Origin: Natronospirillum sp965602035
GTDB lineage: Bacteria > Pseudomonadota > Gammaproteobacteria > Pseudomonadales > Natronospirillaceae
Assembly (NCBI GenBank): GCA_965602035.1
Contig: OZ271919.1
Location: 2,914,001 to 2,978,000, forward strand
Length of the DNA: 64,000 bases
Reading direction: 5' to 3'
Part shown: positions 53,489 to 62,017 of the stretch, piece after piece
Numbering within the stretch: position 1 is the stretch's first letter
Layout: every line of letters begins with the position of its first letter
Position numbers and translations under genes: made by a program
The notes under the pieces: generated by a model
Databases searched by the model: none
Told to the model about the DNA's origin: nothing
The model's input: the letters and a program-made list of their open reading frames with translations, nothing else

Positions 53489-53549
53489 TTAAGTTGAGCG
53501 GTTACTTAATAATGAGTCTTTGCCTTGTTTATATGCCAATTTCAGCATA
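53489..53549. promoter_or_regulatory. Two inverted repeats in the pobA/pcaQ divergent region
   Basis: TTAAGT-N9-ACTTAA lies at 53489-53509 and TATGC-N8-GCATA at 53532-53549, both perfect and in AT-rich sequence. They are candidate sites for the LysR-type protein encoded next to them. Confidence 0.45.
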
Positions 53550-53600
53550 GATTAAGGTCAGAGTGTCGTCGATCCCACTACCCGGCTTAGAGTGACCATC

Positions 53601-54524
53601 GTGATTGATAACAGAATCAAGTTCCGTCACCTGCAGTGTTTTATCGAGGTGGTTCGTCAGGGCGGCGTCGTGAAGGCGGCAGACCACTTGTCGATCACGC
53701 AGCCCGCAGTGTCCAAGAAGCTGAAGGAGCTTGAAGAGATGCTCGGCGTGGCGCTTCTGGAGCGCAGTCGGCGTGGCGTTGTACTTACCCGCTACGGCGA
53801 GTTGTTCCTCCGGCATGCCCTGAATAGCGCGGATGCACTGCGCGAGGGCATCGACCGGGTGACCCGCTCAGGCGAAACCGCTCATGCGCCGGTGGTGATC
53901 GGGGTGCTGCCGACCGTGGCAGCGCTGGTAATGCCCAAAGCGGTGGAACGCTTCAAGCGTCGGATGCCGGATACCGACATACGCATTGTTACGGGCCCGA
54001 ACACCTATCTGCTCGGGCTTTTGCGGGTTTCGGAGCTGGACCTCGTCGTGGGTCGGCTGGCTGACCCGGATCAGATGCAGGGCCTCGTGTTTGAGCAGCT
54101 CTACCTGGAGCAGATTGCGATTGTGGTGCGCCCCGGCCACCCGATCTTCGATGCCGATGACCCGTTGACGGCCCTTGGCGACTACCCGATTATCATGCCG
54201 CCGGCCGAATCGATCATCCGTTCAACGGTGGAAAAATTCCTTATCGCTCACGGCATTACCGCCCACAGTAACCGCCTCGAGACCGTCTCGCATGCCTTTT
54301 CCCGTTCTTACGTGCGCGACACGGAAACCGTCTGGCTGATCTCCCGGGGCGCCGTGGCGCGGGATATCGGTGAAGGGGACCTCACCGAGGTACCCTACGA
54401 TGCCCGGGATACCATGGGGCCGGTTGGCCTCACCAGCCGCGTGAACAGCTCCGGCACCGATGCTACCGAGCAGCTTGTCGAAGAGGTCCGGCGGGTGGCG
54501 TCGGCCATATACCGGCCGGCCTGA
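53601..54524 (+). CDS. pcaQ: PcaQ-like LysR-type regulator
   Basis: A LysR activator of about 307 residues. The N-terminal RIKFRHLQCFIEVVRQGGVV and the HTH DHLSITQPAVSKKLKELEEM are like PcaQ, which activates protocatechuate genes in response to beta-carboxymuconate. I use the GTG that matches the family start; another GTG lies 9 bases earlier. Position between pobA and the pca genes supports the name, but a PobR-like role for pobA is also possible. Confidence 0.8.
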   Translation: MIDNRIKFRHLQCFIEVVRQGGVVKAADHLSITQPAVSKKLKELEEMLGVALLERSRRGVVLTRYGELFLRHALNSADALREGIDRVTRSGETAHAPVVIGVLPTVAALVMPKAVERFKRRMPDTDIRIVTGPNTYLLGLLRVSELDLVVGRLADPDQMQGLVFEQLYLEQIAIVVRPGHPIFDADDPLTALGDYPIIMPPAESIIRSTVEKFLIAHGITAHSNRLETVSHAFSRSYVRDTETVWLISRGAVARDIGEGDLTEVPYDARDTMGPVGLTSRVNSSGTDATEQLVEEVRRVASAIYRPA

Positions 54525-54531
54525 CCGGTTC

Positions 54532-55389
54532 TCATGAAGTGACGCTGGTCAGGCGCATCGACAGGTCGATCGCCTGGATATCCTTGGTCAGTGTGCCCAG
54601 TGAAATGTAATCCACGCCTGTTTCCGCAATGGCATGCAATGTCTGCTCATTGACCCCGCCGGACGCCTCCAGTGGCACACGTCCGGCCACCAGCCGCACT
54701 GCTTTGCGCGTGGTGGCGAGGTCAAAATTATCCAGCATGATCACGTCTGCCTCGGCCGCCAGCGCCTGTTCCAGCTCATCGAGGTTTTCCACTTCCACCT
54801 CCACGCGTCGATCCGGATGCTGCTGACGGGCAAGATCTACCGCCTGGCGAATGCTGCCACAGGCGGCAATGTGGTTTTCCTTGATCAGATAGGCGTCGTA
54901 GAGCCCCATTCTATGGCTCGCGCCACCACCGCAGCGCATGGCATATTTCTGCGCCAGCCGCAGGCCGGGGAGGGTCTTGCGGGTATCAAGCAGTTGCGCG
55001 TCGGTATCGCGAATCCGCTCCATCAGGTAAGCGCAACGTGTGGCGGTACTGGACAGCATCTGCAGAAAATTCAGCGCCACTCGCTCGCCGGAAAGCAACG
55101 ACCGGCCCGGGCCGTGCAGTTCCGCAACGGTGCTGTCAGCGCTGACGCGCTCGCCGTCTTCCGCATGCCATCGGCACATAACCCTGTCATCGAGCTGACG
55201 AAACGCCTCATCGACCCAGAGACGACCGCACAATACGGCGTCCTCGCGTACAATGATTCTGGCCGACGCATGGGTTGTCTCCGGGATGAGTTCGGCGTTG
55301 ATGTCGCCGGTGCCTACGTCTTCCGCCAGTGCGGCTTTCACATTGTCGACCACGGCCTGGTGGAGGGCGTTCCGGTCTAGTTCGTACAT
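54532..55389 (-). CDS. nadC: Quinolinate phosphoribosyltransferase
   Basis: Makes nicotinate mononucleotide from quinolinate and PRPP in NAD synthesis; 285 residues. Conserved parts are EDVGTGDINAELIP, the substrate-binding LLDTRKTLPGLR, HRMGLYDAYLIKENH and the barrel end LEASGGVNEQTL. The gene is inserted among aromatic catabolism genes, on the other strand, and seems unrelated to them. Confidence 0.94.
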   Translation of the reverse strand: MYELDRNALHQAVVDNVKAALAEDVGTGDINAELIPETTHASARIIVREDAVLCGRLWVDEAFRQLDDRVMCRWHAEDGERVSADSTVAELHGPGRSLLSGERVALNFLQMLSSTATRCAYLMERIRDTDAQLLDTRKTLPGLRLAQKYAMRCGGGASHRMGLYDAYLIKENHIAACGSIRQAVDLARQQHPDRRVEVEVENLDELEQALAAEADVIMLDNFDLATTRKAVRLVAGRVPLEASGGVNEQTLHAIAETGVDYISLGTLTKDIQAIDLSMRLTSVTS

Positions 55390-55503
55390 AGGGTCTGGGT
55401 CCTTACCTTCGGTCAGGGGCCGGGCGGTGCACCGATTCGGCCGCTGAGATGCGATTCAGTTATTTCATCAGTGCCATAATGGCGCAGAAACTCGGCTAAT
55501 GAG

Positions 55504-55531
55504 GGTTACATCATACTGATTTTGATATAAT
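55504..55531 (+). promoter_or_regulatory. Candidate promoter of the pca operon
   Basis: GTTACA and TATAAT are separated by 16 bases, about 125 bases before pcaL. Outside them, AATGAGG (55498-55504) and CCTCATT (55544-55550) form an inverted repeat around the promoter. The weak -35 fits activation by a LysR protein. Confidence 0.5.
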
Positions 55532-55656
55532 TCCCGGGTAAATCCTCATTTTACATTCTGTTCGTCCAGGGTCATCGTCTTAGGCCGAAACCGTCCGGGT
55601 CAAGCGCCCATGCCTGGCTCGCGATTCTATATAAAGTACCGCCGGGAGGCTCATCG

Positions 55657-56832
55657 ATGTACGCGATCACAGCCAATGGGATAGAACTGAATTACGATAT
55701 TCAGCACCCGGAGCGTACCGAAACCATTGTGTTCATCAATTCGCTGGGTACTGATTTTCGCATCTGGAACGACATTGTCGACCATTTTCCGCAATATCGT
55801 CTGGTGCGCTATGACAAGCGCGGTCACGGTCTGTCGTCCTGTACACCCGCGCCCTATACCATCGATGATCACATCACCGATCTGTCCCAGTTGCTCGATG
55901 TGCTGAACATTGAGCAGGCCGTGCTCTGTGGTGTATCGGTCGGTGGCATGATCGCGCTCGGGCTGGCGGCACGGGAACCGGAACGGGTAAGTCATCTGAT
56001 CCTGAGCAATACCAGTTACCGGATCGGAACACCGGATGCCTGGAATGACCGCATCGAGAAAGTGGAAGCCGGTGGTACCAAGGTCTTGGTTGACCCGGTG
56101 ATGGATCGCTGGTTTTCGGCCCGGTATCAGGAGAGGAACCCTGAGCTGATGACGTTGTGGCGCAATATGTTGCTGAACTCTCCGGCACAGGGTTACATGG
56201 GCACCTGTGCCGCGATTCGCGACGCGGACCTGCTATACGACGCCAGGGCGATCGGGTGTCGGACGCTCTGCATCGCCGGCAGTGAGGACGGTGCGACACC
56301 GCCGGATGTTGTGTCGGACCTGGCGGACCAGATCAATGAAGCGAGCTATACCGTGCTGGATGGCGCCGGACATTTGCCCTGTATCGAGCAGCCCGGTGCC
56401 ATGAGTGATCTGATCCATGACTTCCTGCATGAACCGGTAGCGGACCAGATGCGCTATCAGGCCGGCATGCAGGTGCGTCGCTCGGTGCTCGGGTCGGCGC
56501 ATGTCGACCGGGCAGAGCGCAACAAGACGGCGTTCGATGAGCCGTTCCAGCAGTACATTACGGAAAACGCCTGGGGTGCTGTCTGGTCGCGCTCCGGGCT
56601 GAGCAAGCGTGACCGTAGTCTGTTGACCATTGCCATGATGGCGAGTCTCGGGCACGAGGAAGAGTTGGCCATGCATATCCGGGCGACACGCAATACCGGT
56701 GCCAGCAAGGCCGAAATTCAGGAAGTTCTGTTGCAGGTTGCGGTCTATGCCGGCGTGCCTGCGGCGAATTCCGCAATTCGGGTGGCCAAGCTGGTGCTGG
56801 CCGAAATGGACAATGACCCGGCTCAGGGGTGA
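55657..56832 (+). CDS. pcaL: PcaL: enol-lactonase fused to carboxymuconolactone decarboxylase
   Basis: A 391-residue two-enzyme fusion. Residues 1 to about 260 are an alpha/beta hydrolase, 3-oxoadipate enol-lactonase (PcaD), with nucleophile Ser in LCGVSVGGMIALG and the catalytic His in GAGHLPCIEQP. Residues from about 270 are gamma-carboxymuconolactone decarboxylase (PcaC), with AFDEPFQQYITENAWGAVW and LLTIAMMASLGHEEELAMHI. The fusion channels two successive steps. The ribosome site is GGGAGG. First gene of pcaLIJFB. Confidence 0.94.
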   Translation: MYAITANGIELNYDIQHPERTETIVFINSLGTDFRIWNDIVDHFPQYRLVRYDKRGHGLSSCTPAPYTIDDHITDLSQLLDVLNIEQAVLCGVSVGGMIALGLAAREPERVSHLILSNTSYRIGTPDAWNDRIEKVEAGGTKVLVDPVMDRWFSARYQERNPELMTLWRNMLLNSPAQGYMGTCAAIRDADLLYDARAIGCRTLCIAGSEDGATPPDVVSDLADQINEASYTVLDGAGHLPCIEQPGAMSDLIHDFLHEPVADQMRYQAGMQVRRSVLGSAHVDRAERNKTAFDEPFQQYITENAWGAVWSRSGLSKRDRSLLTIAMMASLGHEEELAMHIRATRNTGASKAEIQEVLLQVAVYAGVPAANSAIRVAKLVLAEMDNDPAQG

Positions 56833-56870
56833 ACGCCTGCAATGTACCGGGCAATGGAGAGAGGTAGACC

Positions 56871-57725
56871 GTGGCAGAGTTTCTTGATCTGAAATCAGCG
56901 GTAAAACGGCAGATTCACTCGGGTGATACCGTGGCGATGGAGGGCTTTACGCACCTGATCCCGCACGCCGCCGCCCATGAGGTGATCCGCCAGGAACTGA
57001 AAGACCTGTCGTTGATCCGCATGACGCCGGATCTTATCTACGATCAGTTGATCGGCATGGGCTGTGCCCGCAAAGTGATGTTTTCCTGGGGCGGAAACCC
57101 GGGCGTAGGATCGCTGCGTCGCTTGCGTGATGCCTATGAGCAACGGTGGCCCACACCACTGGAAATTGAAGAGCATAGCCACGCGGCCATGGCAAACGCC
57201 TATGAGGCGGGGGCTGCCGGCCTGCCGTGCGCCATTTTCCGGGGTTATCTCGGTGCCCAGCTCGCCGAGGTCAACCCGAATATCCGGTTCATTGACTGCC
57301 CGTTTACCGGCGAAAAACTGGCAGCCGTTCCTTCCATTCGACCGGATGTCGCGGTCATTCATGCACAGAAGGCAGACCGGAAAGGCAACGTGCTGATCGA
57401 GGGCATCATTGGGGTACAGAAAGAAGCCGTGCTGGCGGCCAAGCGCTCGCTGATTACCGTGGAAGAGGTGGTCGACAACTTTGACGATGTGCATCCCAAC
57501 GCCTGCATTCTGCCGGACTGGACCGTGGGTACCATCTCCACGGTGCCGGGTGGCGCGCATCCATCCTATGCACAGGGTTATTACATCCGCGACAACGAGT
57601 TCTACAAGGCCTGGGACCCCATTGCCAAGGACCGGGATACCTTCCTGCAATGGATGGAAGAGAACGTTCTCAACGTTGGCCCGGAAGTTTTCGAGCAGCG
57701 TGTCGCCGGTAATCGGGAGGGTTGA
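56871..57725 (+). CDS. pcaI: 3-oxoadipate CoA-transferase subunit A
   Basis: Subunit A of the enzyme that moves CoA from succinyl-CoA to 3-oxoadipate; 284 residues. Typical: MEGFTHLIPHAAAHEVI and VIHAQKADRKGNVLIEG. The GTG start follows GAGAGG. It lies 38 bases after pcaL. Members of this longer type also act on glutaconate, but the pca context favours 3-oxoadipate. Confidence 0.9.
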   Translation: MAEFLDLKSAVKRQIHSGDTVAMEGFTHLIPHAAAHEVIRQELKDLSLIRMTPDLIYDQLIGMGCARKVMFSWGGNPGVGSLRRLRDAYEQRWPTPLEIEEHSHAAMANAYEAGAAGLPCAIFRGYLGAQLAEVNPNIRFIDCPFTGEKLAAVPSIRPDVAVIHAQKADRKGNVLIEGIIGVQKEAVLAAKRSLITVEEVVDNFDDVHPNACILPDWTVGTISTVPGGAHPSYAQGYYIRDNEFYKAWDPIAKDRDTFLQWMEENVLNVGPEVFEQRVAGNREG

Positions 57726-57727
57726 TC

Positions 57728-58468
57728 ATGGATTACAGCACCAATGAAATGATGACGGTGGCCGCGTCCAGGGCGGTCAGCAGTGACGACGTATGCTTCG
57801 TGGGCATCGGTATGCCGTCAGCGGCCTGTAACCTGGCCCGGCTGACCCACGCACCGGACATTACGCTGATCTATGAATCAGGCACTATCGGTACCCGCCC
57901 GAGTACCCTGCCACTGTCCATCGGCGATGGCGAGCTCTGCGACACGGCGGTGACCACGGTGTCGGTGCCGGAAATGTTCCGCTACTGGCTGCAGGGTGGG
58001 CGCATCTCGGTCGGTTTCCTGGGCGCTGCCCAACTGGACAAATACGGGAACATCAACACGACGGTCATCGGTGACTACCATAACCCGAAGGTACGCCTGC
58101 CGGGGGGTGGGGGTGCACCGGAGATTGCTACCTCCTGTGAAGAAATTTTCATCGTGATGAAGCAGTCGACCCGGGGGTTTGTCGAGAAAGTAGACTTTAT
58201 TACCTCGCTGGGGCATGGGCCCACCGGGAAAGAGCGTGAGCAACTGGGCGTCACCACCAAAGGGCCCAGCCGCCTGATCACAGATCTGTGTATCATGCAG
58301 ACGGACCCGGAGACCAAGGAATTCATCGTTACGTCCATTCACCCCGGGGTGACGCGTGACCAGATTCAGGAAAACACCGGGTGGCGGGTACGATATGCGG
58401 ATCAGGTCGATGAAACGCCGATCCCCAACGCCACTGAGCTGGAAGCGCTGCGTTCACTGACCAACTGA
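57728..58468 (+). CDS. pcaJ: 3-oxoadipate CoA-transferase subunit B
   Basis: Subunit B, 246 residues, which carries the catalytic Glu, expected in LIYESGTIGTRPSTLPLSIG. LPGGGGAPEIATSCEEIFIV is also typical of the family. I use the ATG preceded by GGGAGGG; a TTG two codons earlier would overlap the pcaI stop. The gene follows pcaI directly. Confidence 0.9.
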   Translation: MDYSTNEMMTVAASRAVSSDDVCFVGIGMPSAACNLARLTHAPDITLIYESGTIGTRPSTLPLSIGDGELCDTAVTTVSVPEMFRYWLQGGRISVGFLGAAQLDKYGNINTTVIGDYHNPKVRLPGGGGAPEIATSCEEIFIVMKQSTRGFVEKVDFITSLGHGPTGKEREQLGVTTKGPSRLITDLCIMQTDPETKEFIVTSIHPGVTRDQIQENTGWRVRYADQVDETPIPNATELEALRSLTN

Positions 58469-58494
58469 GCGATAACGGCAGGAGCTTTTCAATC

Positions 58495-59700
58495 ATGACT
58501 GATGTATTCATCTGCGATTTCATCCGCACCCCGTTCGGCCGTTATGGCGGCAGTCTGTCTTCCGTGCGTGCGGACGATCTGGGGGCCATTCCCCTGCGCG
58601 CCCTGGCATCTCGCAACCCGTCTATGGACCTGGCGGCGATTGATGATGTGATCATGGGCTGCGCGAATCAGGCGGGGGAGGACAATCGCAACGTGGCGCG
58701 TATGAGCCTGTTGCTGGCTGAATTCCCACATACGGTTACCGGTACAACGATCAATCGCCTCTGCGGCTCGGGGATGGACGCTATTCTGGCTGGTAGCCGT
58801 ATGATCAGGGCCGGGGAAGCCGAGCTCGTTGTGGCCGGTGGCGTTGAGAGTATGTCGCGGGCCCCGTTTGTGATGCCGAAGGCAACGTCGGCGTTTTCAC
58901 GCCAGGCCGAGATTCACGACACGACTATCGGCTGGCGGTTCGTGAACCCCTGGATGGAGCGTCAGTTCGGCACCGATGCCATGCCGGAGACCGGCGAAAA
59001 CGTCGCCGAAGACTTCCAGGTAAGCCGGGAAGATCAGGACGCCTTTGCCGCCAGGTCGCAGCAACGCACGGAAACGGCGCAGTCCAGCGGCATTCTCTCG
59101 GAAGAAATCACGCCGGTGTCGGTGCCGCAGCGCAAAGGCGATCCTCTGGTTGTGGACACCGATGAGCATCCGCGAGCTGGCACTACGGTTGAGAAGCTGG
59201 CAAAGCTTCCCACACCGTTCAGGGCCAATGGGTCTGTGACCGCTGGCAATGCGTCCGGCGTCAACGATGGTGCGGGCGCGGTGATTCTCGCCACGGAGGC
59301 CGCTGCACGCAGGCACGGCCTGACGCCACTGGTGCGCGTTTTGGGCGGTGCCACGGCGGGCGTGGAACCCCGGATCATGGGCATTGGCCCGGCGCCGGCC
59401 AGTCGACGGTTGAGTGATCGCCTCGGCATACCGATCAATCAGTTTGACCGCATTGAGCTGAACGAGGCGTTCGCGTCTCAGGCACTCGCCACGCTCCGCG
59501 AACTGGGAGTTGCCGACGATGCGCCCCACGTCAACGCCAATGGTGGTGCCATTGCACTGGGGCATCCGCTGGGCGCTTCCGGTGCCCGTATTACCGGTAC
59601 GCTGGCGCGTGAACTGGTACGCAGTAACAGTCGGCTTGGCCTCGCGACCATGTGTATCGGCGTGGGTCAGGGTATAGCGATCGCTCTGGAAAAAGTTTGA
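58495..59700 (+). CDS. pcaF: 3-oxoadipyl-CoA thiolase
   Basis: Cleaves 3-oxoadipyl-CoA to succinyl-CoA and acetyl-CoA; 401 residues. The active Cys is in TTINRLCGSGMDAIL, with GGVESMSRAPFVMPK, LNEAFASQALATLRELG, GGAIALGHPLGASGAR and the second Cys in LATMCIGVGQG. It follows pcaJ by 26 bases and ends the carbon flow of the pathway. Confidence 0.94.
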   Translation: MTDVFICDFIRTPFGRYGGSLSSVRADDLGAIPLRALASRNPSMDLAAIDDVIMGCANQAGEDNRNVARMSLLLAEFPHTVTGTTINRLCGSGMDAILAGSRMIRAGEAELVVAGGVESMSRAPFVMPKATSAFSRQAEIHDTTIGWRFVNPWMERQFGTDAMPETGENVAEDFQVSREDQDAFAARSQQRTETAQSSGILSEEITPVSVPQRKGDPLVVDTDEHPRAGTTVEKLAKLPTPFRANGSVTAGNASGVNDGAGAVILATEAAARRHGLTPLVRVLGGATAGVEPRIMGIGPAPASRRLSDRLGIPINQFDRIELNEAFASQALATLRELGVADDAPHVNANGGAIALGHPLGASGARITGTLARELVRSNSRLGLATMCIGVGQGIAIALEKV

Positions 59701-59752
59701 ACTCGGCCTGGCGGTGTAAGAATTCGCCCGGGTTCCAATAGGAGAGACATCA

Positions 59753-61096
59753 TTGTTCGGATTCAGCGCCCCGGAAACCAGTTTTTATCGGCCCCTGTTG
59801 CTGGACCCCACGGTGTCCACCCTGGTGTCAGAGGCCCGGTTTATCCGCGCCATGCTGGAAGTGGAGGGCGCGCTCGCCCGGGCCCAGGCGGATGTCGGGC
59901 TGCTCCCGGCCGACAGTGCAGAGGCAATCGCTCAGGCCTGTGATCAACTGGAGGTGCCCGCGGAGCGTCTGGCGTCCGGCACGGCAAAAGATGGCGTACC
60001 GGTACCGGCTCTGGTGTCGGAACTGAAAAACGCGGTGGGCGCGGACCACAGCCCCTGGGTGCACTACGGCGCCACGAGCCAGGACATCGCCGATACCGCG
60101 CTGGTGCTGGTCTGTCGAGAGGTGCTCGGCCACTTGCGGGGCTCGCTGCGCCGGGTCATTGCCCAACTGGCTGAGCAGACCGAAGCGACACGCGATATTC
60201 TGGTAGCCGGGCGCACCCGCAGTCAGCAGGGCGCGCCGGTGAACCTGGCACTCAAGGTCGCTCGCTGGAACCGACCGCTGATCCGTCAACTGCGCCGGCT
60301 GGCTGAGGTAGAAGCTGATTTGTACAAGGTTCAGCTCGCCGGGGCGGTGGGTAACCTGTCGGTGCTTGGGGACCAGGCAGACGGCGTTGCTGACGCACTC
60401 GCCGACCGGCTTGGGCTGGTGTCTGACGGCGGCTGGCACACCCAGCGCGACAGCGTGCTCGTGCTCGGCAACTGGCTTGCGGTAACCGGATCGGCGCTCG
60501 GTAAAATGGCCTTTGACTGGTTATTGATGGCCCAGACCGAAGTCGGCGAACTGCGCTTCACGGATGGCGGCGGGTCTTCCACGATGCCACAGAAATCCAA
60601 CCCGGTCGTGGCCGAGATCATCCAGTCACTGGCTGCCCATCTCGGAAGTCAGGCGGGCCATCTGATGCAGTCCGCCGTAATGGCGCATGAGCGTGACGGT
60701 GCCGCCTGGACGCGTGAATGGCTGACGCTGCCGGGTATGTTGAGCCATGCCGGCGCCGCACTGTCGGCTGCGGAACGGGGCCTGGCGAACCTGGCGTGGA
60801 GCCCGGACGCTATGGAGCGAAACCTGTGGCAAACGCGCGGGCTTCTGTTCGCTGAAACCATCACCTTTGAGCTGGCCCGTCAGATGCCGCGTGATGCAGC
60901 GCGATCGCTGGTTACTCGGAGTGTGCAATCCGTGCTGGCCGACGACACGGGTCGGTCTGACCTGCTTCAGGTCGTCAACCGTGAGGCCGGGTCGGACTTT
61001 GACGCAGACACGCTCTCACGGCGATTATTACACGCCGGGTGTACGGATTCGGATATTGATCGTGCACTCAGGGAGGCGGCGGAAGTCACCCGGTAG
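59753..61096 (+). CDS. pcaB: 3-carboxy-cis,cis-muconate cycloisomerase
   Basis: A fumarase/aspartase-superfamily enzyme that lactonises 3-carboxymuconate, 447 residues. The superfamily signature is GSSTMPQKSNPVVAE and the substrate-binding VHYGATSQDIADTALVLV. The start is a TTG with a clear ribosome site (AATAGGAGAG), followed by FGFSAPETSFYRPLLLDP. It lies last in the pca operon although it acts first among these enzymes. Confidence 0.93.
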   Translation: MFGFSAPETSFYRPLLLDPTVSTLVSEARFIRAMLEVEGALARAQADVGLLPADSAEAIAQACDQLEVPAERLASGTAKDGVPVPALVSELKNAVGADHSPWVHYGATSQDIADTALVLVCREVLGHLRGSLRRVIAQLAEQTEATRDILVAGRTRSQQGAPVNLALKVARWNRPLIRQLRRLAEVEADLYKVQLAGAVGNLSVLGDQADGVADALADRLGLVSDGGWHTQRDSVLVLGNWLAVTGSALGKMAFDWLLMAQTEVGELRFTDGGGSSTMPQKSNPVVAEIIQSLAAHLGSQAGHLMQSAVMAHERDGAAWTREWLTLPGMLSHAGAALSAAERGLANLAWSPDAMERNLWQTRGLLFAETITFELARQMPRDAARSLVTRSVQSVLADDTGRSDLLQVVNREAGSDFDADTLSRRLLHAGCTDSDIDRALREAAEVTR

Positions 61097-61192
61097 CATC
61101 TGCAAACTGCCGCGCTCACTCTGGCACGCCACATCGCAATTGTTCGTCGAATCCGTTAACTTCTGCACACCAGAGTGAATGAGACAACGGGC

Positions 61193-62014
61193 ATGGAGCT
61201 GGTCGTTTTTGATCTGGACGGGACGCTGCTCAACAAGGAGCAGACCCTGTCCGAGTACACACGTGAAACCCTCGAGCTGTTGAGCCGGCGGCGTATCGCC
61301 TACACGATCGCCACGGGTCGCACGCTGCATGCGGCGCGCCCGTGCCTGTCCGGTCACCACATTTCATTGCCGCACGTCTACAAGAACGGCGTGGTGATCT
61401 GGGACCCCGAGCATCGCCTGTACCGCCATGGCAATTTCCTGACGGCCGATGAGATTGCCTCTGTATTGCGCGCGTTCCGTGAACAGGAGACCACACCCTT
61501 TGTCTGCACTCTGGAGGCTGACAACAGCCCGGCGATTTACCATCCGACCATCCCGGATGAGCTGGGGCGCCATCTGCAGGAGGTGCTGGCCCGGTCGCAG
61601 GATGTTCCACATTATCCGTTGTCGCGGCTCGGTGCGGCTTCCCGGATTACCAATATCAGCGCGCTCGGCTCGGAGGTCGCGGTAAACGCCATCGTGGCGC
61701 ATCTCGACAGCCAGGAGCACCTGGTCGCCTATGCAGGTGAGTCCATGTACAACCCGGGCGTCAACTGGATGGACATCCACCACAGCGCCGCCAGCAAGGG
61801 TGGCGCGTTATCACTGCTGCGTGAAGAGCTGGGGCTGGAGCGTATCATCTGTTTCGGCGACAGTGAGAACGACGCGAGCATGTTCCGGCTCGCCGATGAG
61901 AGCTATGCGCCTGACAACGCCACACCGGAAATAAAGGCACTCGCCACCTCCGTGATCGGTCACCATGACCAGGACGGCATCGCCCGCTTCCTGCGCGAAC
62001 GGTTCAGCCTCTGA
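61193..62014 (+). CDS. HAD-superfamily phosphatase, Cof type
   Basis: A cytoplasmic phosphatase of 273 residues (HAD IIB/Cof). The nucleophile Asp lies in LVVFDLDGTLLNKEQ, motif II in IATGRTLHA, and motifs III-IV in FGDSENDASMFRLAD, with SKGGALSLLREELG before it. Substrates are usually sugar phosphates or nucleotides. I use the ATG just before the first motif; a GTG 6 codons earlier is possible. Convergent with thiI, 3 bases away. Confidence 0.85.
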   Translation: MELVVFDLDGTLLNKEQTLSEYTRETLELLSRRRIAYTIATGRTLHAARPCLSGHHISLPHVYKNGVVIWDPEHRLYRHGNFLTADEIASVLRAFREQETTPFVCTLEADNSPAIYHPTIPDELGRHLQEVLARSQDVPHYPLSRLGAASRITNISALGSEVAVNAIVAHLDSQEHLVAYAGESMYNPGVNWMDIHHSAASKGGALSLLREELGLERIICFGDSENDASMFRLADESYAPDNATPEIKALATSVIGHHDQDGIARFLRERFSL

Positions 62015-62017
62015 GTG

